From the NCBI GenBank assembly GCA_002454815.1, contig DKJL01000007.1:186001-250000 (forward strand): a stretch of DNA of 64,000 bases, read 5' to 3'. The translations under genes and the position numbers were made by a program. Position 1 is the stretch's first letter, and every line of letters starts with the position of its first letter. Below are positions 17,658 through 27,013 of this stretch, one piece after another. The notes under the pieces were generated by a model. It had not been told where the DNA came from, made no database searches, and worked only from the letters and a program-made list of their open reading frames with translations. The DNA comes from Flavobacteriales bacterium UBA6693. Its GTDB lineage: Bacteria > Bacteroidota > Bacteroidia > Flavobacteriales > Weeksellaceae.

Positions 17658-19061
17658 ATGGAAAATTTCCGAAATGAAAGCGATCTGCTGGGCATGCTGC
17701 AAGTGCCTTCTGATGCCTACTACGGCGTGCAGACGCAACGCGCGATCGACAACTTTAAGATATCCGGCCAGAAACTTTCATCCTACCCGTACCTTATTAC
17801 TGCGCTGGCTGCAGTGAAAAAGGCTGCTGCAAAAACCAATTATGAATTGGGATTGCTGGATGATAATCTTTATAAATTAATTATAGAAACCTGCGATGAG
17901 ATTCTGGCCGGCGAACTGCACGATCAGTTTCCTATTGATATGATTCAGGGCGGCGCAGGCACTTCTGTAAACATGAATGCCAACGAAGTGATCGCGAACC
18001 GCGTACTGGAAAAAATGGGCAAGGCAAAAGGCGATTATCAGTTCTGTTCTCCCAACGACCACGTCAATCTTTCCCAATCAACAAACGATGCTTATCCCAC
18101 AGCGCTGAAAATGGCTTTGCTCTCTATGAATGCAAATCTTGTAAAAAAACTTTTGCAGATTGTAGAGTCGTTCCGGGCGAAAGGAACCGATTTCGCTTCC
18201 GTCATCAAGATGGGCCGCACCCAGCTTCAGGATGCCGTACCGATGAGTTTGGGACAGGAGTTCGAAGCTTTCGCCGCGACTCTGGAAGAAGATGTTTCAA
18301 AACTTAACGCCAATGCAAACCTCTTCCTTGAAATTAATATGGGCGCCACTGCCATCGGCACAGGCCTCAATGCGCCGCTGGGTTATGCTTCACTTTGTGC
18401 CAAAAATCTGGCACAGATTACCGGTCTCTCTGTCGTATCCGCGCCTAATTTAGTGGAGGCAACACCCGATACAGGCGCTTATGTAATCTATTCCTCAGCT
18501 TTAAAAAGAATGGCGGTGAAACTGTCGAAAATATGTAATGATCTGCGCTTACTCTCTTCGGGTCCGCGTGCCGGTTTGTTTGAAATTAATTTACCGCCTA
18601 TGCAGCCGGGTTCTTCAATTATGCCCGGAAAAGTAAATCCGGTAATTCCCGAAGTCGTCAACCAGGTTTGCTACAAAGTAATCGGTAATGATCTCACGGT
18701 GACCTTCGCGGCTGAGGCCGGCCAACTGCAGCTTAATGTGATGGAACCTGTAATGTCGCATGCCATTATGGAAAATATTAATTTTCTGGGCAATGCGCTG
18801 GATACGCTGCGGGAAAGATGTATCGATGGGATTACGGCCAACAAAGAAGTCTGCAAAGCGATGGTGCGAAACAGCATCGGCATCGTTACGGCGCTGAATC
18901 CGTATATCGGCTATAAAAACTCCACGGAGATCGCTACTGAAGCGCTGGAAACCGGACGTAGCGTCTACGATCTCGTTCTGGAACGCGGAATACTTTCTGA
19001 AGAACGGCTTGATGAAATTCTTGATCCGGAAAACATGCTGTATCCACATCGTAAAGTTTAA
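17658..19061 (+). CDS. aspA: Aspartate ammonia-lyase
   Basis: Converts aspartate to fumarate and ammonia in the cytoplasm, feeding amino acids into the TCA cycle. The 467-residue protein has the fumarase/aspartase superfamily blocks: AGTSVNMNANEVIANR, the SQSTNDAYPTA region, GRTQLQDAVPMSLGQEF, and the flexible catalytic loop GSSIMPGKVNP with the active-site Ser. The opening residues (LLGMLQVPSDAYYGVQTQRA) resemble aspartase more than class II fumarase, but the two are close and enzyme tests would be decisive. It sits next to peptidase genes, which fits a role in amino-acid catabolism. Confidence 0.9.
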   Translation: MENFRNESDLLGMLQVPSDAYYGVQTQRAIDNFKISGQKLSSYPYLITALAAVKKAAAKTNYELGLLDDNLYKLIIETCDEILAGELHDQFPIDMIQGGAGTSVNMNANEVIANRVLEKMGKAKGDYQFCSPNDHVNLSQSTNDAYPTALKMALLSMNANLVKKLLQIVESFRAKGTDFASVIKMGRTQLQDAVPMSLGQEFEAFAATLEEDVSKLNANANLFLEINMGATAIGTGLNAPLGYASLCAKNLAQITGLSVVSAPNLVEATPDTGAYVIYSSALKRMAVKLSKICNDLRLLSSGPRAGLFEINLPPMQPGSSIMPGKVNPVIPEVVNQVCYKVIGNDLTVTFAAEAGQLQLNVMEPVMSHAIMENINFLGNALDTLRERCIDGITANKEVCKAMVRNSIGIVTALNPYIGYKNSTEIATEALETGRSVYDLVLERGILSEERLDEILDPENMLYPHRKV

Positions 19062-19078
19062 ATCAAAATACCAGCACG

Positions 19079-19123
19079 CGCGCTGTACCGGTCTGCCCTG
19101 AAAGGTAAAACTGATACAGCGCG
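19079..19123. repeat. Inverted repeat between aspA and the M16 gene
   Basis: Perfect 9-bp arms CGCGCTGTA (19079-19087) and TACAGCGCG (19115-19123) with a 27-base loop. No T-run follows on the plus strand. It may end aspA transcription with factor help, or be part of the M16 leader. Confidence 0.4.
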
Positions 19124-19172
19124 TTTCGCTGTCTATTTAACATCAAATCATGGCTCAGACCCCTTCAATTAT

Positions 19173-22046
19173 ATGATGCATTTTAATGACAAAAAAAAAA
19201 TTGAGACCGCTGAAGATCAGGCGGGATATTCTTACGAATCGGTAGCTGGCGACAGCTCGGGCGTTCGTATTTATACACTAAAAAATGGGCTGAAAGTCTA
19301 TTTGGCGCAGAATGATGATGCGCCTCGTATACAGACTTATATTGCCGTACGAACCGGCAGCAATAACGATCCAAAAGACAATACCGGTCTGGCTCATTAT
19401 CTGGAACACATGATGTTCAAAGGAACCAGCAAACTGGGCAGCGCCGACTGGAGCAAAGAGAAACCTATGCTCGATGAATTAACTTTATTGTACGAACGTC
19501 ACAAAACAGAAACTGATCCTGCCCGCAAACGTGAAATATACAGGGAAATTGACCGTGTTTCGCAAGTGGCAAGCCGGTTTGCCATTGCCAATGAGTACGA
19601 CAAAGCAATTTCATCACTGGGTGCATCGGGCACCAACGCACACACCTGGCTGGATGAAACGGTTTATAAAAATAATATCCCGAGTAATGAGTTGGAGCGC
19701 TGGCTTTATGTGGAAAAAGAACGTTTTTCCGAACTTACGTTACGCCTGTTTCATACCGAACTGGAGACGGTTTATGAAGAATTCAACCGCGCGCAGGACA
19801 ACGACGGCCGTCTCGTAAATTACGAATTGATGGATGCGCTTTTTCCGACTCATCCCAACGGGCAGCAGACCACGCTGGGAAAAGCTGAGCATCTGAAGAA
19901 TCCGTCCATGATTGCCATCCACAAGTATTTTGATGAATATTACGTTCCGAATAATTATGCGATGATTTTGGTCGGCGATCTGGATTTTGAAAAAACCATA
20001 ATGTTGGTCGACAGTTATTTCGGAACATTGCCAAAGCGCGAATTACCGGAAAAACCAGAAATTCGTGAAGCGCCCATGACGGAAATTGTTGAACGGGTGG
20101 TGACAAGTCCCTCGGCACCAAGAGTACAGATCGCCTGGCGAACTGATTCTTACGGAACACAAAACGCGCGCCTTGCAGATATGGTCGCCAATATTCTTTC
20201 CAACAGCGGGGAGTGTGGCCTGATTGATTTAAATATTAATCAGCAACAAAAAGCATTGCGCGCCATTGCTTATCAGTCGGCCTTCAAAAATTATGGTTCA
20301 TTTTCAATGGTTATCATGCCGAAAGCCGGTCAGTCACTGGAAGAAGCGCAACAGCTTTTGTTAGCCGAACTCGAAAACGTAAAAAAAGGAAAGTTCGAGG
20401 AGTGGCTGCTTCCGGCCATTGTAAACGAGATGAAGATTCAGCGTTTGAAAGCTTTCGAGACCGCCGACGGACTTGCTACTGCCCTGTATAATACCTATAT
20501 CAGCGAACGCACGTGGGCAGAGGAACTGGAGGAAATCAGTTGTTATGAAAAAATTACGAAAGAAGAAGTTATGTGTTTTGCCACTGATTTCTTTTTGGAA
20601 AATTATGTCATCATTAAAAAAGAAACCGGTACGAATGACAAACTGTTGCGTGTCGAAAATCCCGGTATTACGCCAATTAAACTCAACCGCGAAGTACAGT
20701 CAGATTTTTTGGTAAACTTATTGGCGCAGCGTGCACCGGACATTGACCCGAAATTCATGGATTATGAGAACGCCATCGTTAGCAGCCAAGTCCGCGGACA
20801 CCAACTGAGTTTTGTCCGGAATAATTATAATGATGTGGCTCAGATACATTTAATTTTTCCTTTCGGCAGCGATCATGACCGCGAACTCGGTCTTGCCACG
20901 CAAGTGCTTCAATATTTGGGGACCGAACAATTTGACGCGGACGAACTCAAACAGGAGTTTTATAAACTTGGCATCGCTCATGACTTCCGTACGATGCACG
21001 ATCAGCTCAGAATTTCGGTTACGGGACTTGAGGAAAATATGGCTGAAGGACTGCAGTTGCTGAAGAACTGGATGCAGAAGGCCGTCCCGGACGAACGCAC
21101 TTATAACGAGAACGTACAGACGATTCTGGAAAGTCGGGAGGTGGCCAAAAAAGACAAGAGCAGAATTATGATGGCGCTCACTAATTTCGCAAAATATGGT
21201 GAAATTTCGCGTTTCAACGATGTCATCAGCGAAGATCAGTTGCGCGATCTGTCTTCGAAGGAATTAACCGGGAAGATTTCCGGGCTGCTTACTATGCCAT
21301 ACGAGATATTCTACTACGGTCAAAATTTTGACGAATTTAAAAACTACATCCAAACATTTGCAGAAACGGCCAAGCTGCCCATTCCGACACGCAAAAATTA
21401 TCCCGAAAAAGCGACCGCCGGCTTGGTATATTTTACCGATTATGACATGGTGCAAATGGAACTCGCGCGAGTAGCAACGTTAAAAAAGGTGGACGTTCGT
21501 GATCTTGGTAAAATAAATGTTTTTAATGAATACTTCGGGCGCGGACTTTCTTCGATTGTATTTCAGGAATTGCGCGAAAGTAAGAGCTTAGCCTATTCCG
21601 CCTACGTTTCCTACGCTTCTGCCAGCGAACTCGGGCGCCACGATTACGTTACTTCTTATATCGGTACGCAGGCGGACAAACTAAGCCAAGCGGTCGACGC
21701 AATGGGCGACCTTATGGCAAATTTTCCGCAAATTCCGACACAGTTCGAAAATGCGCGCATGGCCGCTTTAAAACAAATCGCTTCCGGGCGCGTGACACGG
21801 ACCAACATTTTTTTCAATTATTTAAACCTGAAAAAACTAGGGCTGTCCCACGACATCCGAAAAGATCTTTACCGTGAGATCAAAGAACTCGACCTTCGAG
21901 CGCTTACCACTTTTTACGACCAGGAAATTAAACCTGCCGCATATAATACCGCTATTATCGGCAAGCGGGAAAATCTCGATACTATGGCTTTAGAACAACT
22001 GGGCGAGCTGCGCGAAGTTTCACTGGCAGAGATTTTCGGGTACTGA
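19173..22046 (+). CDS. M16-family zinc metallopeptidase (two-unit, insulinase-like)
   Basis: The 957-residue product has the inverted zinc motif HYLEH (His75, Glu78, His79) and the downstream Glu in LETVYEEFNR. Four M16 lobes follow, the C-terminal half being the inactive partner. Such enzymes cut small peptides inside their closed chamber. Unlike many relatives in the phylum, no signal peptide is visible: the N-terminus MMHFNDKKKIETAED is polar. It is therefore probably cytoplasmic, unless the start is wrong. An upstream ATG at 19150 is out of frame. It is convergent with DPP11 across a shared terminator. Confidence 0.9.
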   Translation: MMHFNDKKKIETAEDQAGYSYESVAGDSSGVRIYTLKNGLKVYLAQNDDAPRIQTYIAVRTGSNNDPKDNTGLAHYLEHMMFKGTSKLGSADWSKEKPMLDELTLLYERHKTETDPARKREIYREIDRVSQVASRFAIANEYDKAISSLGASGTNAHTWLDETVYKNNIPSNELERWLYVEKERFSELTLRLFHTELETVYEEFNRAQDNDGRLVNYELMDALFPTHPNGQQTTLGKAEHLKNPSMIAIHKYFDEYYVPNNYAMILVGDLDFEKTIMLVDSYFGTLPKRELPEKPEIREAPMTEIVERVVTSPSAPRVQIAWRTDSYGTQNARLADMVANILSNSGECGLIDLNINQQQKALRAIAYQSAFKNYGSFSMVIMPKAGQSLEEAQQLLLAELENVKKGKFEEWLLPAIVNEMKIQRLKAFETADGLATALYNTYISERTWAEELEEISCYEKITKEEVMCFATDFFLENYVIIKKETGTNDKLLRVENPGITPIKLNREVQSDFLVNLLAQRAPDIDPKFMDYENAIVSSQVRGHQLSFVRNNYNDVAQIHLIFPFGSDHDRELGLATQVLQYLGTEQFDADELKQEFYKLGIAHDFRTMHDQLRISVTGLEENMAEGLQLLKNWMQKAVPDERTYNENVQTILESREVAKKDKSRIMMALTNFAKYGEISRFNDVISEDQLRDLSSKELTGKISGLLTMPYEIFYYGQNFDEFKNYIQTFAETAKLPIPTRKNYPEKATAGLVYFTDYDMVQMELARVATLKKVDVRDLGKINVFNEYFGRGLSSIVFQELRESKSLAYSAYVSYASASELGRHDYVTSYIGTQADKLSQAVDAMGDLMANFPQIPTQFENARMAALKQIASGRVTRTNIFFNYLNLKKLGLSHDIRKDLYREIKELDLRALTTFYDQEIKPAAYNTAIIGKRENLDTMALEQLGELREVSLAEIFGY

Positions 22047-22105
22047 TTACAGCATATCTTTCACGATTAATTCTAACGGATATTCAGCTTAAATTAAAAT
22101 CAATA

Positions 22106-22133
22106 AAAATCCCCGCAGTGATGCAGGGATTTT
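22106..22133. terminator. Bidirectional terminator between the M16 and DPP11 genes
   Basis: Stem AAAATCCC/GGGATTTT plus GCA/TGC, with T-rich tails in both directions. It is placed between two convergent genes. Confidence 0.75.
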
Positions 22134-22155
22134 ATTTTCAAAATAAAAGTCGAAG

Positions 22156-24297
22156 TTATTTGACAATTTTCATTTCATTCAGCAGCCATTTTGCGTCGGC
22201 ATATTTATCAACGATAAACAGAATGTATTTTGTATCGACCATGATATTGCGGCTGAAGCGCGGATCAAAATTAATGTCACTCATCGTGCCTTCCCACTGA
22301 CGGTCGAAGTTCAGGCCGATCAGGTTACCGTGAGCGTCCAGCGCCGGGCTTCCCGAGTTGCCACCGGTAGTATGGTTGGTTGCGGTAAAATTGACCGGAA
22401 CACTGCCCGTTTTATCTTTATAAACGCCATAATCTTTTGCATTATATAAATTGACGAGTTTTGCCGGCACATCAAATTCGTAATCACCGGGTACATATTT
22501 TTCGATAACGCCGTCCAGATGCGTTTGGTAGCCGTAGTAAACAGCGTCGCGCGGGTTAGATCCTTTTACCTGTCCGTAAGCGACACGCAAAGTTGAGTTG
22601 GCGTCCGGGAAAAACTGCCGGTCTTTATCGGTGGACATTTGCTGCGCCATAAAGGTTTTCTGCAGGGCATCGATTTCGTTCTGGAGTTCATTGTATTTGG
22701 TCTCAGTCGTAGTGAGATAACTGTTTCGCATCGCGCCGGCCCACTGCAAAAGAGGGTCATTCTTAAGATTCGCGATCAGCACTTGCGGGTTGGCGAATAC
22801 TTTGTTAATATCAGATGTTACGGTCGCGCCGTTCAGGCTGCCACGCCCGGTAATCACCGACTGTTTTGACCAGTTTTCCACCATATCGATATTTTTCTGC
22901 ACGTCTTTTAACTGGCTGAAGTTTGCCGGCAAAAATTTCTCCGGAGTTTTTTCCGCGTACAGTGCCAGCAATTCTGCCGTTACTTTTGCATCGAGTTCGC
23001 CGCTGTAGTTTTCGTAAAAACCGGCAAGTCTGTTTTTGAAAGCAGTCATCACATCGTCGGTCATTTTACCGCCTTCATAACTTTGAATAAAGTTAATATA
23101 CTGGTTTGCAAGCGAAAGTGTTTCCGCATTTCGCGATACTTCGGAGTAGTAAGCGCGGTTCAGGGCGTAGGGAGCCTGCTCGGCGTACAGCGCATTCAGA
23201 CGGTCGATGGTCGGTTTTATCTGCGGATTTTTAGCAATAAGCATTTTTTCGTAGCTTTTTTTCTTACCTACCGCGTCAGATTTTTTCAAACCTTCCACTT
23301 CGCCGATCCATTTCTTCCAGTAGTTGGCAACGGACGCGTACTTGGACGCATACTTGATGCGCGTCTCATCGTCAGCACGCATTTTGTCGTTCAGCGTTTT
23401 CAGGGCAACTTCGCGCACGCCAATCATCGCCGGGTCAATATCCGTCATTATTTTTTCTACCGCAATGGCGGGAAGATATTCTGTGGTGCGTCCTGGAAAT
23501 CCAAAGATAAACGTGAAATCATTTTCCTGCTTGTCTTTAATGGAAACGGGCAGAAAATACTTTGGTTTGTAAGGAACATTATCTTTCGAATATTCTGCAG
23601 GTTTATTGTTTTTGTCCGCATAGATACGGAACATCGAAAAATCTCCCGTGTGTCTTGGCCACACCCAGTTATCGGTATCGGAACCAAATTTCCCGATCGA
23701 GCTTGGCGGTGCTCCAACCAGGCGGATATCTTTGTAAGTTTCGATAACATAAGCGTAGTATTTGTTTCCGTAGTACACTGGTTTTACCACTACTTTTTGC
23801 CAAGGTTCCAGTTTGAAACCTGCGCGCACGCGTTCGATATTTTTCTTAATTAAATCCTCAGCATTTTTCCCGTCCAGCTTTTGGGTTCCGGCCAGTACTG
23901 CGCCGGTAACTTCCTTAATATCAGCAATAAAATCTACGGTCACACCGGGATTCGGTAATTCGCCGTTCATATTTTTTGCCCAGAAACCATCCGTCAGATA
24001 ATCATTTCCGACAGAAGAATGCTTCTGAATTTGGCCATATCCGCAGTGATGATTGGTAAGCAGAAGCCCTTGTGGCGAAATAATCTCCGCGGTACAACCT
24101 CCATTGAACTGCACTACGGCATCCTTAATACTCGGTTTCGCAGGATCAAAAATGTCTTTGGCAGAAATCTTCATGCCGAGATCCTTCATTTCTTTTTCAT
24201 TGAGCTCTGTGGGAATCCACATGCCACCATATTGCTGGGAAAAAGCCATCACCGCTGGTAGAATGACCGCCGCAAGCAAAATATTTCTTCTTTTCAT
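22156..24297 (-). CDS. dpp11: S46-family dipeptidyl-peptidase, DPP11 type
   Basis: Periplasmic serine exopeptidase releasing N-terminal dipeptides. The 713-residue product has a signal peptide (cleavage near AFSQ, about residue 20), the NHHC motif with the catalytic His (83/84) and GNSGSP with the nucleophile Ser (about 650). An arginine follows in GLNFDR, about residue 666. From what is known of Porphyromonas DPP7 and DPP11, an Arg at this place binds acidic side chains (DPP11, cutting after Asp/Glu), while DPP7 has Gly there. The Arg therefore points to DPP11. It has its own promoter at 24323-24353. Confidence 0.9.
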   Translation of the reverse strand: MKRRNILLAAVILPAVMAFSQQYGGMWIPTELNEKEMKDLGMKISAKDIFDPAKPSIKDAVVQFNGGCTAEIISPQGLLLTNHHCGYGQIQKHSSVGNDYLTDGFWAKNMNGELPNPGVTVDFIADIKEVTGAVLAGTQKLDGKNAEDLIKKNIERVRAGFKLEPWQKVVVKPVYYGNKYYAYVIETYKDIRLVGAPPSSIGKFGSDTDNWVWPRHTGDFSMFRIYADKNNKPAEYSKDNVPYKPKYFLPVSIKDKQENDFTFIFGFPGRTTEYLPAIAVEKIMTDIDPAMIGVREVALKTLNDKMRADDETRIKYASKYASVANYWKKWIGEVEGLKKSDAVGKKKSYEKMLIAKNPQIKPTIDRLNALYAEQAPYALNRAYYSEVSRNAETLSLANQYINFIQSYEGGKMTDDVMTAFKNRLAGFYENYSGELDAKVTAELLALYAEKTPEKFLPANFSQLKDVQKNIDMVENWSKQSVITGRGSLNGATVTSDINKVFANPQVLIANLKNDPLLQWAGAMRNSYLTTTETKYNELQNEIDALQKTFMAQQMSTDKDRQFFPDANSTLRVAYGQVKGSNPRDAVYYGYQTHLDGVIEKYVPGDYEFDVPAKLVNLYNAKDYGVYKDKTGSVPVNFTATNHTTGGNSGSPALDAHGNLIGLNFDRQWEGTMSDINFDPRFSRNIMVDTKYILFIVDKYADAKWLLNEMKIVK

Positions 24298-24322
24298 TTT
24301 TAAAAATTTGCCTAAAAATAAG

Positions 24323-24353
24323 CAAAATTAAATTATAGCAAAGAGCCGTTCAA
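24323..24353 (-). promoter_or_regulatory. Promoter of the DPP11 gene
   Basis: Minus strand TTG (24353-24351), 20 bases, TAATTTTG (24330-24323), 25 bases before the ATG. Confidence 0.65.
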
Positions 24354-24426
24354 CGCTGGTGGCGGTGGGAAGTAGTGAGTTTTGGTGCTTACTATTAATC
24401 AGTGCTGTAATTTTTTTCTAAGTCGA

Positions 24427-24470
24427 ACACGGTTTGCACAGAAATTGGTACACCGTGTCATTGACCAATT
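24427..24470 (+). other. Interleaved inverted repeats in the leader of the 136-residue membrane protein gene
   Basis: ACACGGT (24427-24433) pairs with ACCGTGT (24452-24458), and AATTGGT (24443-24449) pairs with ACCAATT (24464-24470). The two perfect 7-bp stems interleave in the order of an H-type pseudoknot, or they are mutually exclusive hairpins. They end 14 bases before the ATG at 24485. No known riboswitch is recognised. Confidence 0.35.
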
Positions 24471-24484
24471 AATTATCGAAAATT

Positions 24485-24895
24485 ATGATTGCATCATCTT
24501 TACCCCATATTCTGTGGCTTTTTATTTTGGCAATTCCGATAGCCTGCATCGCCTGGACGGTAACGCACGAGGAAATCTTCCGCGAACCACGGGAATTTTG
24601 CATTAAAAAATCAAAAGAATCCGAAACGATAGTAGAACGCAAATTCTTTTATCTTTTTACCTGCGAATATTGCTTCAGCCACTACGTCACTGCGATTTTC
24701 CTGATATTGACGCATTATAAACTGATGTACGACAACTGGGTCGGTTACGTCATTTCTTTTTTTGCTTTGGTCTTTGTGGCGAATATTTATATGACGCTTT
24801 TTGGTCTGTTACGTCAAAATTTAAAAGCCGAAAAAATTGAAGCCAAACTGAAAGATAATGAATGGCACGAGGTGAAAGAGGAAAAAAATCTGTAA
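24485..24895 (+). CDS. Small membrane protein of unknown function with a CEYCFSHY motif
   Basis: A 136-residue protein with about three hydrophobic segments (about 7-24, 62-80 and 87-107) and a charged, Lys/Glu-rich C-terminal tail. A Cys-x-x-Cys followed by Ser-His (CEYCFSHYV, about residues 59-67) lies at the edge of the second segment. It could bind metal or form a disulfide, but this is inference. I do not recognise a named family. It lies alone between DPP11 (divergent) and glgB, and its leader contains interleaved inverted repeats. Confidence 0.65.
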   Translation: MIASSLPHILWLFILAIPIACIAWTVTHEEIFREPREFCIKKSKESETIVERKFFYLFTCEYCFSHYVTAIFLILTHYKLMYDNWVGYVISFFALVFVANIYMTLFGLLRQNLKAEKIEAKLKDNEWHEVKEEKNL

Positions 24896-25043
24896 TGAAA
24901 AATCCGTTCAACCGGAAAATTGTGTTCATTCACGATTTGCAATCCGTTTCGAGCGGAAATTTTTCCGATGCATTTTATTTTGATTAAATTTATTGCACCA
25001 ACGTTTTCTCATCGATTTCATTATACAAGACAAAATTAATTTA

Positions 25044-26996
25044 ATGGATAATGTCCTGCCTCACTCGTTATTTTCCGAAACAGATGTTTTTTTGTTTCGA
25101 CAGGGAACGCATTTTCGTCTGTACGAAAAATTCGGGGCACACTCTGTAACGGTTAATGGGCAACAAGGCGTATATTTTTCTGTGTGGGCGCCGTTTGCGA
25201 AGAATGTTTCCGTAATCGGTGATTTTAATAGTTGGCAGGACGGACAGCACAACTTACTTCCGCGCTGGGATCGATCGGGTATTTGGGAAGGTTTTATTGT
25301 AGGATTAAACTGGGGCAACTCTTACAAATATGCCATCCGCACAAAAGATAATGAACTGCTCGAAAAAGGCGATCCATTCGCGTTGAGCTGGGAGCAAAAT
25401 ACTTTGGCCGCTTCACTGATTTCCACCACTTATTTTGACTGGACTGATAATAGATGGATGCAAACTCGTGCCAGCCGCAATTCGCTCACTGCACCCATAT
25501 CGGTTTACGAAATCCATCTTGCTTCCTGGTGCCGCGACCCCTTGCAGCCACACCGTTTTCTTAATTACCGGGAAATTGCAGAGAAACTGGTTCCGTACGT
25601 ACTCAAAATGGGTTTCACGCATGTGGAACTGATGCCCGTTATGGAATATCCATATGATCCGAGTTGGGGTTATCAGATCACGGGTTTTTTCGCTGCTACC
25701 TCGCGCTTTGGCGCACCGCAGGATTTGATGTTTCTGATTAATGAACTTCATCGCAATAATATCGGGGTTTTATTGGATTGGGTGCCTTCGCACTTTCCCG
25801 GTGACGCCAACGGTTTGCATCGTTTTGATGGCTCTTTTTTATACGAGCATGAAGATCCGCGCAAAGGTTTTCACCCGGAGTGGAAATCTTATATTTTTAA
25901 TTATGGCCGACCGGAAGTCAAATCTTTTTTGATCAGTAACGCCTTTTTTTGGCTGGACCGTTATCATGCGGATGGCCTGCGCGTGGATGCCGTTACGTCC
26001 ATGCTGCAGCTGGATTATGCACGCGAAGAAGGAGAGTGGGAGCCAAATGCCGAGGGAGGGAGCGTAAATCTCGAAGCAAAAGTTTTTCTTCAGGATTTAA
26101 ATAAAGCTGTTTACAAATCATTTCCGGATACGGTCACCATTGCCGAAGAAAGCTCAGATTTTCCCATGCTCACCAAACCTGTCAATTTGGGCGGCGTCGG
26201 ATTCGGCATGAAATGGATGATGGGCTGGATGCACGACACTCTTAAATTTTTCAGCCAGAATCGCGAAGGTAGAATCGACGACTATCATAAATTGACATTT
26301 GCCTCGGCCTACGCATTTAACGAAAATTATATGATGCCGCTGTCCCACGATGAAGTAGTGCACGGCAAAGCGAGTTTAATTTATAAAATGGACGGTGACG
26401 AGTGGCAGAAATTCGCCAATCTCCGCACTCTGTTCGTGTACATGTTCACGCAACCCGGCGCAAAACTTATTTTTATGGGTGATGAATTTGCCCAGACGTC
26501 GGAATGGAATTTCCGCAAAGCGCTCGACTGGCATCTTTTAGAACACGCGCCTCACCGCGGCATTCAGTCGATCGTGCGTAAACTAAATGAACTTTACCGA
26601 ACTGAAAAGGCTTTGTATGAACTTAATTTTGAACGCGAAGGTCTGCAATGGATTCAGGCAGACGACAGGCAGCGGGGTGTTTACATTTACTTAAGAAAAG
26701 GAAAAAAGCAGCAAGACACGTTGTTGGTAGCGCTCAACACGCAAGCAGAAATTCGCGCTTACGAGATGCATTTACCTTTGAATGCATCGTGGGCGGTTTT
26801 GCTGAATTCAGACGATGCAGAATTTGGTGGCAGTGGAGTAGAAGTAACGGTTTACGCAGTGGAAAAAAATACAAAAGAAAACAAAAATCTTGTTCTGCAA
26901 CTACCACCGCTGGCCGGCGTACTACTGAAAGTGAGCCAAATTATTACCAAAAAAGCAACGTCAACCAGCGCAAAGAAAATATCTTTAAATAAATAA
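25044..26996 (+). CDS. glgB: 1,4-alpha-glucan branching enzyme
   Basis: Makes alpha-1,6 branches in glycogen. The product is 650 residues from the ATG at 25044 (MDNVLPHS). A longer reading from TTG at 24993 adds 17 residues without family resemblance and is rejected. There is an N-terminal CBM48 domain (VYFSVWAPFAKNVSVIGDFNSW, about 35-56) and a GH13 barrel with DWVPSHFP and the nucleophile Asp in GLRVDAV. The acid Glu lies in IAEESSDFP and the third carboxylate in LSHDEVVHGK; an all-beta C-terminal domain follows. A 17-base gap separates it from glgA, so the two form an operon; no glgC is present here. Confidence 0.95.
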   Translation: MDNVLPHSLFSETDVFLFRQGTHFRLYEKFGAHSVTVNGQQGVYFSVWAPFAKNVSVIGDFNSWQDGQHNLLPRWDRSGIWEGFIVGLNWGNSYKYAIRTKDNELLEKGDPFALSWEQNTLAASLISTTYFDWTDNRWMQTRASRNSLTAPISVYEIHLASWCRDPLQPHRFLNYREIAEKLVPYVLKMGFTHVELMPVMEYPYDPSWGYQITGFFAATSRFGAPQDLMFLINELHRNNIGVLLDWVPSHFPGDANGLHRFDGSFLYEHEDPRKGFHPEWKSYIFNYGRPEVKSFLISNAFFWLDRYHADGLRVDAVTSMLQLDYAREEGEWEPNAEGGSVNLEAKVFLQDLNKAVYKSFPDTVTIAEESSDFPMLTKPVNLGGVGFGMKWMMGWMHDTLKFFSQNREGRIDDYHKLTFASAYAFNENYMMPLSHDEVVHGKASLIYKMDGDEWQKFANLRTLFVYMFTQPGAKLIFMGDEFAQTSEWNFRKALDWHLLEHAPHRGIQSIVRKLNELYRTEKALYELNFEREGLQWIQADDRQRGVYIYLRKGKKQQDTLLVALNTQAEIRAYEMHLPLNASWAVLLNSDDAEFGGSGVEVTVYAVEKNTKENKNLVLQLPPLAGVLLKVSQIITKKATSTSAKKISLNK

Positions 26997-27013
26997 TTTC
27001 TGAGAAATTTACT

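Noticed and set aside
23083..23853. A 256-codon plus-strand frame inside the DPP11 gene
   Set aside because: Antisense shadow of a well-supported S46 peptidase.
24993..25043. TTG start for glgB, adding 17 residues
   Set aside because: The extension is not family-like, and an ATG starts the normal N-terminus at 25044.
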